Below, piece by piece: positions 8,814 to 16,013 of a stretch of 64,000 bases of DNA (its first letter is position 1; each line of letters opens with the position of its first letter). Below the pieces are notes generated by a model. It was not told where the DNA came from and did not search any database. It worked only from the letters and a program-made list of their open reading frames with translations. Source of the DNA: Desulfobulbaceae bacterium UBA5611 (GTDB lineage Bacteria > Desulfobacterota > Desulfobulbia > Desulfobulbales > Desulfocapsaceae); the NCBI GenBank assembly GCA_002424635.1, contig DIKT01000010.1, forward strand, positions 21,179 through 85,178. Reading direction: 5' to 3'. The translations under genes and the position numbers were made by a program.

Positions 8814-10235
8814 TTATACCTTTCTCCTGCTCGACAGTATCGCCCCGGCCATGGCCAGAAGGGCGGTTAGAGCAAAGCTTATCTGTAAAGAGTACATAAA
8901 CGCTGCTGTATGACTGGATCTGAAATCCCTAAGATCCAAGCCCCCGCTCAAGAAAGAAAAAACCACCCCGAAAATCAGTCCAGCCAGACTAACTCCGGCC
9001 AACATGCCGAGATTACGGGCTGTTGCCAGAATACTTGATGTAATACCAATATGATGCACTGGCACGGTAATAAGCACAGAGGCCGTGTTCGGTGAAAGAA
9101 ACAGGGCCTGACCAGCCCCCAGCAGAACGAGTCTCCAGATCACATCAAGTATCGTTGAATACTCATCGAGAAAACAAAGAAAAAGCAGGGCCAGACAACA
9201 GAGCGACAGGCCGGCGGTGGTCAGTAATCTGGCCCCGTGTTCGCCGCCTGTGCGATCATAAAGCCATCCCGACAGGGGAGCTACGACAAAAACCGCTGCA
9301 GGCAATGCCATCATCACCAGACCGATCCTGTGCACAGGGAATTGCAGCACATGATCGAGATAAAAAGGCAGAAGAAACAAGACCACGAAGAGCACGGCAA
9401 AAGAAAGAGCGGCACAGAATATGGCAATAGTGTAATGGCGGTCTTTAAATAAGACAAAAGGGAGCAGAGGGGCTGCAGCCCTCTTTTCAATAATCCAAAA
9501 CAGATAGATCAGCATCCCGTGAGCCATAAAGCCCAATAGCAGTAATCCTCCGGAGACAAATCGATAATGCGTGGTCAACAGCACAGTCAAACTTATCAAC
9601 AGGGCCCAGACTAACAGCCCTGGCCAATCAAAGCCAGTCACTTTTACACGGCTACCGGAAGGGACTGCCATTGCCGGCAGCAGCCAGAACCAGCCTATGA
9701 CAAAACAGCTCAGGCTGAGCGGTAGACTGATAAGAAAAAGTACCCGCCAGGAAAAAAACTGCAGCACAAAACCACCGACTATTGGCCCGCTCATCAAACC
9801 AATAGATGTGGCTATGCCAATAAGGCCCAAGGCCTTGCCCAAGTGATGCAGCGGAAAGGCTATTTTGATGATGGCCGGACCGGTGGCCATCATCATCGAA
9901 GCGCCCAAGGCCTGAATAAAACGACAAATAATAAGCTGAACAAGCGATGACGCCAGTGAACAAGCAGCCGAGCCACCGCTGAAAACCAGCATCCCCAGAA
10001 GATACATTCTGGCAGCTCCGAGACGATCAGAGAGCCTGCCCCAGAGCAGCAGAGTAACAGTTATGGTCAGCAGATAGATCAGGGTAATCCATCCTGTCTG
10101 AGGCAGAGTGGCATTAAAACTCCGCATCAAAGTGGGGAGTGCCACATTAACCATACTGCTATCCATGGTAGCAAGAAAGACACCGATGGCGACCAGTACA
10201 AAAAAATACCAAGGCCTGATTGCATGTTGTGACAT
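8814..10235 (-). CDS. MFS multidrug transporter, DHA2 (EmrB/QacA) family
   Basis: A 473-residue inner-membrane proton-coupled drug exporter. The family signature MDSSMVNVALPTL is in TM1 and the cytoplasmic loop motif WGRLSDRLGA follows TM2; the C motif region GLIGIATSIGLMSGPIVGG is in TM5. Hydrophobic segments are consistent with 14 helices as in DHA2 proteins. There is no adjacent EmrA-type membrane fusion protein or TetR/MarR regulator, so substrate and control are unknown. The ATG at 10235 has GGAG about 14 bases upstream, which is a distant fit. Its stop codon directly abuts the palindromic repeat, which may serve as its terminator. Confidence 0.88.
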   Translation of the reverse strand: MSQHAIRPWYFFVLVAIGVFLATMDSSMVNVALPTLMRSFNATLPQTGWITLIYLLTITVTLLLWGRLSDRLGAARMYLLGMLVFSGGSAACSLASSLVQLIICRFIQALGASMMMATGPAIIKIAFPLHHLGKALGLIGIATSIGLMSGPIVGGFVLQFFSWRVLFLISLPLSLSCFVIGWFWLLPAMAVPSGSRVKVTGFDWPGLLVWALLISLTVLLTTHYRFVSGGLLLLGFMAHGMLIYLFWIIEKRAAAPLLPFVLFKDRHYTIAIFCAALSFAVLFVVLFLLPFYLDHVLQFPVHRIGLVMMALPAAVFVVAPLSGWLYDRTGGEHGARLLTTAGLSLCCLALLFLCFLDEYSTILDVIWRLVLLGAGQALFLSPNTASVLITVPVHHIGITSSILATARNLGMLAGVSLAGLIFGVVFSFLSGGLDLRDFRSSHTAAFMYSLQISFALTALLAMAGAILSSRRKV

Positions 10236-10274
10236 AAATAACGAACTAGCTCCACAGAGATTAAATAATGCAAA

Positions 10275-10292
10275 ATAATTTGCGAAAATTAT
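10275..10292. promoter_or_regulatory. Operator-like palindrome between MFS and porin
   Basis: ATAATTTGCGAAAATTAT has perfect 7-bp arms (ATAATTT/AAATTAT) around GCGA. It lies 40 bases upstream of the MFS start and 60 bases upstream of the porin promoter, a position suited to a repressor site for the MFS gene. No cognate regulator is seen. Confidence 0.3.
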
Positions 10293-10351
10293 CTATTTTC
10301 CATATCTTACTACCTTTAACCCAGAAAAAGAACCAAGCGATATCTTAAAAC

Positions 10352-10379
10352 TTGACTTTTACTTTTTTCCTTTTATATA
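10352..10379 (+). promoter_or_regulatory. Sigma-70 promoter of the porin gene
   Basis: TTGACT (10352-10357), 16-bp spacer, TATATA (10374-10379). Predicted transcription start is near 10386, leaving a leader of roughly 105 bases before the porin ATG. Confidence 0.65.
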
Positions 10380-10492
10380 TGATCTCCATGTATAAAAATT
10401 TGTACTTAAAGATTATTTTTATACCTATTTTAAATAAGGTAACAACGGGTTGCCTGAAAAAACATCCCCTGAAGATGAAGGAGAGAGATGAG

Positions 10493-11899
10493 ATGAAAAA
10501 AGTACTTTCGACCGTAGCTGCACTCGGTCTGGTCGCCGCCATGGTAACAAGCGCGGCAGCACTGGAACTCAAGATTAAAGGTGACTATACCGTTGATGGT
10601 TTCTACATCGATAACGGTAATGGTGCTGCGGCTAAACCAGGTACCATCAGCGGTGGCCAAGGTGTAGCTTTGACTGGTAGTACCGCCAAATCCGATGCCT
10701 GGTTTCAGCACATGTTCAACATTGAGGCCGAGATGGTGGTCAATGACAAGATCAGCATGATGAGCCGGATTCGTCTTATCGACTGGGGCACCGTCTGGGG
10801 CAGTCAGGATGATATGAGTGTCGCCAATGGCAATAATATGTCTATTGAGCGCCTGTGGATGGTCTACAAGTCACCTGTCGGTCTATGGGATATCGGCCGG
10901 CGGCCGGGCAATTCCTTCGGCCTCTCCTTTGCTAATACCGAAAGAAACTTTGATCGTATCATGTGGCGGTCCGGCAAGCTCTTCGGTGAAACTTTCTCTA
11001 CTTATTTGTTTTATCAAAAAACCACTGAAGCTGATGCTTATCTGGCCAATGTTGATGACCGGGACAATGACTATTACGAAGCGGCTGCCTCTCTTAATGG
11101 CGGTTGGGGTAAAGCCACTCTGGCCTATGGTTATCAGCACAACGACATAGATAATAAACCTGACACTGTAGCTATTACTAATTTTTCTTTGGACCCAGCC
11201 ACCGGTAACATTGCGTCCACAGTCACCCCGGCTTTTGCCGGCTCCGAAACTATACTCCATACCGTCAAAGGTGTCGGTCAGTTCAAGATTGGCGACAATA
11301 TGGGCCTGGACACTGAGTTTGACTACAAGTTTGGCGAGAAAGACTTCAATATAAATCCTGGCACCAGACGAGATTTGGATATCAGCAGATTTGCTTTTCT
11401 GGCTGACTTCTGGACTCAAATGGACGCCCTTATGGGCCATGCCATGTACTTCCATACCAGTGGCGACGACAACGGTGCCGCTGATGGCGACCTGGACAGC
11501 TACGGTGGAACCGGTGCTGATTTCGAGCCTCTCTATATCCTGACCGGTGTCTTCGGCAATATCCTCAACAATGATCAGGGCTCAACCAGCCCTTCGGCCG
11601 TTGATGCCCAAAACGCCGGTGTGCATGCCTTCGTTGTACACGCTGACTTCGCCGCCACTCAGGATCTGACCCTGCATGCCGGCTTTGGTTATGCCATGGC
11701 CGACAAGGAAAAGGCTGGCTGGGATGATGAATACGGTTATGAATACAATGTAGGCGCGGCCTACAAACTGCAGGATAACCTGATTTATGCCGTTCACCTT
11801 GGTTATCTTGATACCGGTGACTTCTTCAAGCAGGGACCAGCTAACAAAGATCTCAACAATATTATTCTGGCCAGTCATCATTTGACCATGAGCTTCTAA
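10493..11899 (+). CDS. Outer-membrane porin of sulfate-reducer type
   Basis: A 468-residue beta-barrel porin. The start is set at 10493 because AAGGAG lies 9 bases upstream and a clean signal peptide follows (MKKVLSTVAALGLVAAMVTS, cleavage after SAAA); the frame is open further upstream only from a TTG within the promoter. The mature protein starts with LELKIKGDYTVDGFYIDN, typical of homotrimeric porins of Desulfovibrio/Desulfobulbus relatives, shows alternating amphipathic strands with aromatic residues, and ends in phenylalanine (HHLTMSF), the outer-membrane insertion signal. It has its own promoter and a strong terminator, suggesting an abundant general diffusion pore. Confidence 0.88.
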   Translation: MKKVLSTVAALGLVAAMVTSAAALELKIKGDYTVDGFYIDNGNGAAAKPGTISGGQGVALTGSTAKSDAWFQHMFNIEAEMVVNDKISMMSRIRLIDWGTVWGSQDDMSVANGNNMSIERLWMVYKSPVGLWDIGRRPGNSFGLSFANTERNFDRIMWRSGKLFGETFSTYLFYQKTTEADAYLANVDDRDNDYYEAAASLNGGWGKATLAYGYQHNDIDNKPDTVAITNFSLDPATGNIASTVTPAFAGSETILHTVKGVGQFKIGDNMGLDTEFDYKFGEKDFNINPGTRRDLDISRFAFLADFWTQMDALMGHAMYFHTSGDDNGAADGDLDSYGGTGADFEPLYILTGVFGNILNNDQGSTSPSAVDAQNAGVHAFVVHADFAATQDLTLHAGFGYAMADKEKAGWDDEYGYEYNVGAAYKLQDNLIYAVHLGYLDTGDFFKQGPANKDLNNIILASHHLTMSF

Positions 11900-11931
11900 T
11901 CGTTCTGCTATAGAAGAACGAATTATAATAC

Positions 11932-11971
11932 AAAAAAACCCCCTGTCGCTCATACGACAGGGGGTTTTTTT
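11932..11971 (+). terminator. Rho-independent terminator of porin gene
   Basis: AAACCCCCTGTCG / CGACAGGGGGTTT with loop CTCATA, followed by a T7 run; the A-run before the stem makes it symmetrical and potentially active on both strands. Confidence 0.93.
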
Positions 11972-12037
11972 ATGGCCGAGCAAAAAATTATCTGAGAAAA
12001 TTTTGTTCACACTCACCTATTACAATTAATCCGAGCC

Positions 12038-12532
12038 ATGGCTCCTATCACTTCCGACAGCGCATTCCACCAGCACCATCTTTTTCTGACCAGCGGCAAC
12101 AGCCTGAGGCAGGCCCGTCAACAGGCCGATCATTTTATGAAAACCACCAAGCTCGTCGTTTATCAGTCAGTTATCATCAATGATGATCAAATTATTGCTG
12201 CCAATTACGATCAGTTCTGGATGCAACTGACCCAGGGTATTGAGGCCAACCGAAGCTTCTGCGGCTCTCTGCTTCAAGAACTGCAGAATAGCGGGGTTAA
12301 TGCTGTCCAGGATCTGCTCCTCCTGCCACTAGGATATCCCAGTAAAATACTGCACATTCTCAGCCATATGCTGGATGGTTTTTTCGGCATAGATTCTGCT
12401 TTTTACAATCTTGTGGAAGACAGCCACTGGTTAAGTGAGACTTTGCGTACAACAATTCACCAACAACCAGAAAATTATTGGCTGGTCCCATTATGGCATG
12501 GACCGATCACCAACTCACTGCTGCATCTGTAA
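12038..12532 (+). CDS. Hypothetical soluble protein
   Basis: A 164-residue acidic-to-neutral protein without signal peptide or membrane helix. Helical segments dominate (NSLRQARQQADHFMKTTKL near residues 20-40; LLQELQNSGVNAVQDLLLLP near 80-100; ILHILSHMLDGFFGIDSAFYNLVED near 105-130). The start lacks a strong ribosome binding site (CCGAG 5 bases upstream). Codon use resembles its neighbours and the frame is uninterrupted, so it is probably real. It is separated from the porin by a strong terminator and from def by 200 bases. I do not recognise a family. Confidence 0.6.
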   Translation: MAPITSDSAFHQHHLFLTSGNSLRQARQQADHFMKTTKLVVYQSVIINDDQIIAANYDQFWMQLTQGIEANRSFCGSLLQELQNSGVNAVQDLLLLPLGYPSKILHILSHMLDGFFGIDSAFYNLVEDSHWLSETLRTTIHQQPENYWLVPLWHGPITNSLLHL

Positions 12533-12733
12533 CTTTGCTGCCGGTTTTTAGGTCATGATCAGCAAGAACCGCACCAACCAGACCCTGGCTGCAAAGTACT
12601 TCTAACGAAAGTTACTCCCATAATTCACCAATGGCGAAAATCCAAGGCTGTGTTATATTATTAAATAGCTTATTTTTCGCATTTCAAAATATAGACAGGA
12701 ACTCTTTTACCAACCTCAAAAAAAAAATTTTCC

Positions 12734-13246
12734 ATGGCCATACGTCCAATATTAGAATTTCCCCACCCTGTTCTTCGGCAGAAGGCTGCCCGGATCACCG
12801 TCTTTAACGAAAGGCTGGAAGAACTGGTCAAAGATATGACTGAAACCATGTATGATGCCCCCGGTATTGGCCTGGCGGCTCCCCAAATTGGTGAGTCCAT
12901 ACAGTTGATTGTGGTGGATATAGCCAGATTGGAACAAGAACAGCAAGTCATGGTCATGATCAATCCTGTAATTATTGCTCAGGAAGGAAGCCAGATCGAC
13001 GAAGAAGGCTGCCTCAGTGTTATTGATCTGATCGCCAATGTCACCCGTTACCAAAAAATCACGGTAGCTTTTCAGGATTTAAGCGGTGTTGCCAGAGAAA
13101 TAAGTACTGAAGATCGCTTTGCCGTGGTCCTGCAACATGAGATTGATCACCTGCATGGCATTCTCTTTCTCGACCACCTCAGCGCCTTAAAACGAACTCT
13201 TTACAAAAAAAAGGTCAAGAAGCTACTGGCCGACAACAAGGCATAA
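12734..13246 (+). CDS. def: Peptide deformylase
   Basis: Removes the formyl group from nascent N-formylmethionine. All three catalytic motifs are present in 170 residues: GIGLAAPQIG (about 45), EEGCLS (about 94, metal-binding Cys) and QHEIDHLHG (about 135, HExxH). The sequence after EGCLS reads VIDLIANV rather than the common VPG, a known variation outside the core. It is followed 3 bases later by fmt, the classical def-fmt operon that adds and removes the formyl group. Confidence 0.97.
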   Translation: MAIRPILEFPHPVLRQKAARITVFNERLEELVKDMTETMYDAPGIGLAAPQIGESIQLIVVDIARLEQEQQVMVMINPVIIAQEGSQIDEEGCLSVIDLIANVTRYQKITVAFQDLSGVAREISTEDRFAVVLQHEIDHLHGILFLDHLSALKRTLYKKKVKKLLADNKA

Positions 13247-13249
13247 CAG

Positions 13250-14200
13250 ATGACAGAACAAAGCTTGCGTATCATCTTTATGGGCACTCCTGATTTTGCA
13301 GTCCCTGCCCTGCACAAACTGCTGGAAGGACCAGATGAGTTAGTGGCCGTGATCACCCAGCCTGATCGTCCCAAGGGCCGGGGCAAAAAGATGAGCCCGC
13401 CACCAGTCAAGATTGCCGCCGAACTGGCCAATATCCCGGTACTGCAACCAACCAAAATTCGCACTGCAGAATTCATGGCCACCTTGCAGAGTCTCCGGCC
13501 GGATCTGATTATCGTTGCGGCCTATGGCCGCATGCTGCCGGCCTCCATTCTCGAACTGCCACGATTGGGCTGCATCAATATTCATGGTTCATTGTTGCCC
13601 AGACATCGGGGGGCCGCTCCCATACAGTGGGCGATTATCAAGGGCGACCGGCAAGCCGGTGTCACCATTATGCAGATGGATATAGGCATGGATACCGGCG
13701 ACATCCTGCTGTCAGCTGCCATTCCGGTAAGCGATGACGAAACAGCCGGCAGCCTCTTTGGCAAACTGGCGGAACTGGGAGGAACCACTCTGCTCCAGGC
13801 CCTTAACCTGCTCCGTCAGGACAAACTCATCAGGACCAGGCAGGATCACAGTCTGGCCACCACGGCCCCGCCGCTGACCAAGGAAGACGGCTGTATTGAC
13901 TGGAACCAGCCGGCGGCAGAACTCCACTGCCTGATCCGCGGCCTTGACCCCTGGCCGGGGGCTTACAGCTTTATTGCCGGGCAGCGCTGTCGTTTTTTTT
14001 CACCGCAGCTTGTGCACAAAGAGAGCCGACAGGCGGCCGGCACCCTGATCCTGGCCGATAGTCAAGGTCTGCTCATTGCTACCGCCCATGATTGTCTGTT
14101 GATCAAGGAGATTCAACCGGAAGGCAAAAAGCGGATGACGGTTGAGGCCTATCTCTGCGGCCACCCACTGGCTCCGGGCCTTCAATTCACTCGACAATAA
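13250..14200 (+). CDS. fmt: Methionyl-tRNA formyltransferase
   Basis: Formylates initiator Met-tRNA using 10-formyl-THF. The 316-residue protein shows IIFMGTPDFAVPALHKL at the N-terminus, the catalytic region GCINIHGSLLPRHRGAAPIQW (Asn-His-Ser around residue 108) and TIMQMDIGMDTGDIL (catalytic Asp). The C-terminal OB-like tRNA-binding domain (about 205-310) includes IRGLDPWPGAYSF. It lies directly after def and 42 bases before larC. Confidence 0.97.
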   Translation: MTEQSLRIIFMGTPDFAVPALHKLLEGPDELVAVITQPDRPKGRGKKMSPPPVKIAAELANIPVLQPTKIRTAEFMATLQSLRPDLIIVAAYGRMLPASILELPRLGCINIHGSLLPRHRGAAPIQWAIIKGDRQAGVTIMQMDIGMDTGDILLSAAIPVSDDETAGSLFGKLAELGGTTLLQALNLLRQDKLIRTRQDHSLATTAPPLTKEDGCIDWNQPAAELHCLIRGLDPWPGAYSFIAGQRCRFFSPQLVHKESRQAAGTLILADSQGLLIATAHDCLLIKEIQPEGKKRMTVEAYLCGHPLAPGLQFTRQ

Positions 14201-14242
14201 TCTAACGGCTCTCCGCCCCGGCAAAATATTTTTATATCGCCC

Positions 14243-15436
14243 ATGCCAACTTCCCAACTAAATAAAGTAGCCTACACCGATTGTTTCTCCGGCATCAGCG
14301 GCGACATGTTTCTGGCCGCTCTGCTGGCGGCCGGCCTTGACGAGAATATGCTGCGCCTGGAACTGCAGAAACTGGATATTGGTCCCTTCGAGCTCGAGAT
14401 CAGCCAGACCAACGCTTCAGGGATTCAGGCGACCAAGGTTGCAATCAGGGCCACGGCCGATCAACAGTTTCGCAATCTGCCCACTATCCTCAAGATCCTG
14501 CAGGCCAGTGACCTGGCCTCCGGCATTATCAACCAGGCCGGTGCGGTCTTCAAGACCCTTGCTGACGCTGAAGCCAAGGTCCATGGCCTGCCGGTCGACC
14601 GGATCCATTTTCATGAGATCGGGGCCATCGATACGATAATTGATGTGGTAGGGGTAGTTATCGGCCTGCATCAGCTGGGAATAGAGCGGCTGGTCAGTTC
14701 ACCGTTGCCATGGAGTCAGGGCTTTATCGACTGCGCCCATGGCCGCCTGCCCTTGCCGACCCCAGCCGTTTGTGAGCTGCTGGCCGGCGTCCCGGTGTAT
14801 GCTGTTGATTTACAACAGGAACTGGTAACTCCTACCGGCGCCGCTCTGCTCACCACCTTAAATCATGGCTTTGGAGCTCTACCGGCTATGACCATCGACC
14901 GCATAGGTTATGGCAGTGGTCATCAGGTCCTGATTAATCAGCAACCCAACTTATTACGCCTGATCATTGGCCGGGAACAACAGAGCTGTGAAGCCGTCGA
15001 AGTCATTGAAACCCACCTTGATGATTGGAACAGCGAAGGATTTCCCTATCTCTGTGAGCTCCTGCTCCGTCAGGGAGCACTTGATGTCAGTCTCACGGCA
15101 ATGCTGATGAAAAAAGGGCGGCCGGGTCAACAACTGCGGGTCATCTGCTATCCAGCCCACGCCCTGCAGCTGAAAGAGACCATCCTCTCGGAGACCACGG
15201 CTATTGGCCTGCGTTTTCGTACCGAATCCCGGCTGACCCTGGAGCGTGAACAGGTGCTGGTGGAGACCCAATGGGGCCGGATTTCAGCCAAGAAGGTCCA
15301 GACCCCGGCCGGGACGATGATCTATCCGGAATATGAGGCCTGCCGCCGGATTGCTGAGTCGGCACATATTCCCCTGCAGCTGGTTTATCAGGCAGTATCT
15401 AAGGGCAGAGAAATCAAGAAGGAAGAAAAGGACTGA
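14243..15436 (+). CDS. larC: Nickel-pincer cofactor protein LarC
   Basis: LarC inserts nickel into the pyridinium bis-thiocarboxylate cofactor used by lactate racemase and related enzymes. The 397-residue protein starts with the family hallmark YTDCFSGISGDMFLAALLAAG, then HFHEIGAIDTIIDVVG (about residue 118) and TPTGAALLTTL (about 195). LarC is often made by programmed frameshift (LarC1/C2); here it is one uninterrupted frame. No good ribosome binding site precedes the ATG, so a slightly later start is possible. larA, larB and larE are not in the window. It is 2 bases from pgpA. Confidence 0.92.
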   Translation: MPTSQLNKVAYTDCFSGISGDMFLAALLAAGLDENMLRLELQKLDIGPFELEISQTNASGIQATKVAIRATADQQFRNLPTILKILQASDLASGIINQAGAVFKTLADAEAKVHGLPVDRIHFHEIGAIDTIIDVVGVVIGLHQLGIERLVSSPLPWSQGFIDCAHGRLPLPTPAVCELLAGVPVYAVDLQQELVTPTGAALLTTLNHGFGALPAMTIDRIGYGSGHQVLINQQPNLLRLIIGREQQSCEAVEVIETHLDDWNSEGFPYLCELLLRQGALDVSLTAMLMKKGRPGQQLRVICYPAHALQLKETILSETTAIGLRFRTESRLTLEREQVLVETQWGRISAKKVQTPAGTMIYPEYEACRRIAESAHIPLQLVYQAVSKGREIKKEEKD

Positions 15437-15438
15437 AG

Positions 15439-15909
15439 ATGGATCGTGTGATTATCGCCCTGGCCACCGGCTTCTATTCCGGCAAGCTGCCATTGTGTCC
15501 GGGCACATGGGGCTCGCTCGCCGCCATCATTCCCTGGTTTTTTCTGCGGGAGCTGAACCTGACTTATTACCTGCTCATGCTGGTGCTGGTCTTTATTCTT
15601 GGTTTTTTTGTCGCCGGCTCTGCCGAAAAACTGCTGGATCAGGCCGATGCCGGGCCTATAGTCATTGATGAATTTCTGGGCATGTTCATCACCCTGCTCT
15701 ATGCCCCTGCGCATCCGGCCGCCTGGATCCTGGGGTTTTTACTGTTCCGTTTTTTCGATATCAAAAAACCTTTTCCCTGCTCCTGGTTTGATGCGCATAT
15801 CCATGGGGGCATAGGTATCATGATGGATGATGTCATTGCCGGTTTCTATGCCTTGGCCAGCCTGCAGCTCATCTGGTTCCTGGGGGACATGCTCTGGCCA
15901 GTAAGCTAA
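15439..15909 (+). CDS. pgpA: Phosphatidylglycerophosphatase A
   Basis: Dephosphorylates phosphatidylglycerophosphate to phosphatidylglycerol in the inner membrane. The 156-residue protein has four hydrophobic segments and the PgpA motifs LPLCPGTWGSLAA (about residue 15), DAGPIVIDEFLGMFI (about 70) and FRFFDIKKPFPCSWFDAHIHGGIGIMMDDVIAG (about 102-134; read as FRFFDIKKP plus GGIGIMMDD). It is the last gene of the def-fmt-larC-pgpA run and faces the convergent phosphodiesterase operon 104 bases away. Confidence 0.95.
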   Translation: MDRVIIALATGFYSGKLPLCPGTWGSLAAIIPWFFLRELNLTYYLLMLVLVFILGFFVAGSAEKLLDQADAGPIVIDEFLGMFITLLYAPAHPAAWILGFLLFRFFDIKKPFPCSWFDAHIHGGIGIMMDDVIAGFYALASLQLIWFLGDMLWPVS

Positions 15910-16013
15910 TCCTCTTGATGCAAGCCAGCTTATCCGGCTAATAAAGACAGCCATCACTTCCCCTGCTGCATCATCTCCTGCAGGGCCTCAATGCCATGAT
16001 CGGCCTGCTTCTT

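Noticed and set aside
10352..10492. 47-codon upstream extension of the porin
   Set aside because: It would begin at a TTG that is part of the -35 box and would hide a clear signal peptide. The ATG at 10493 has a strong ribosome binding site.
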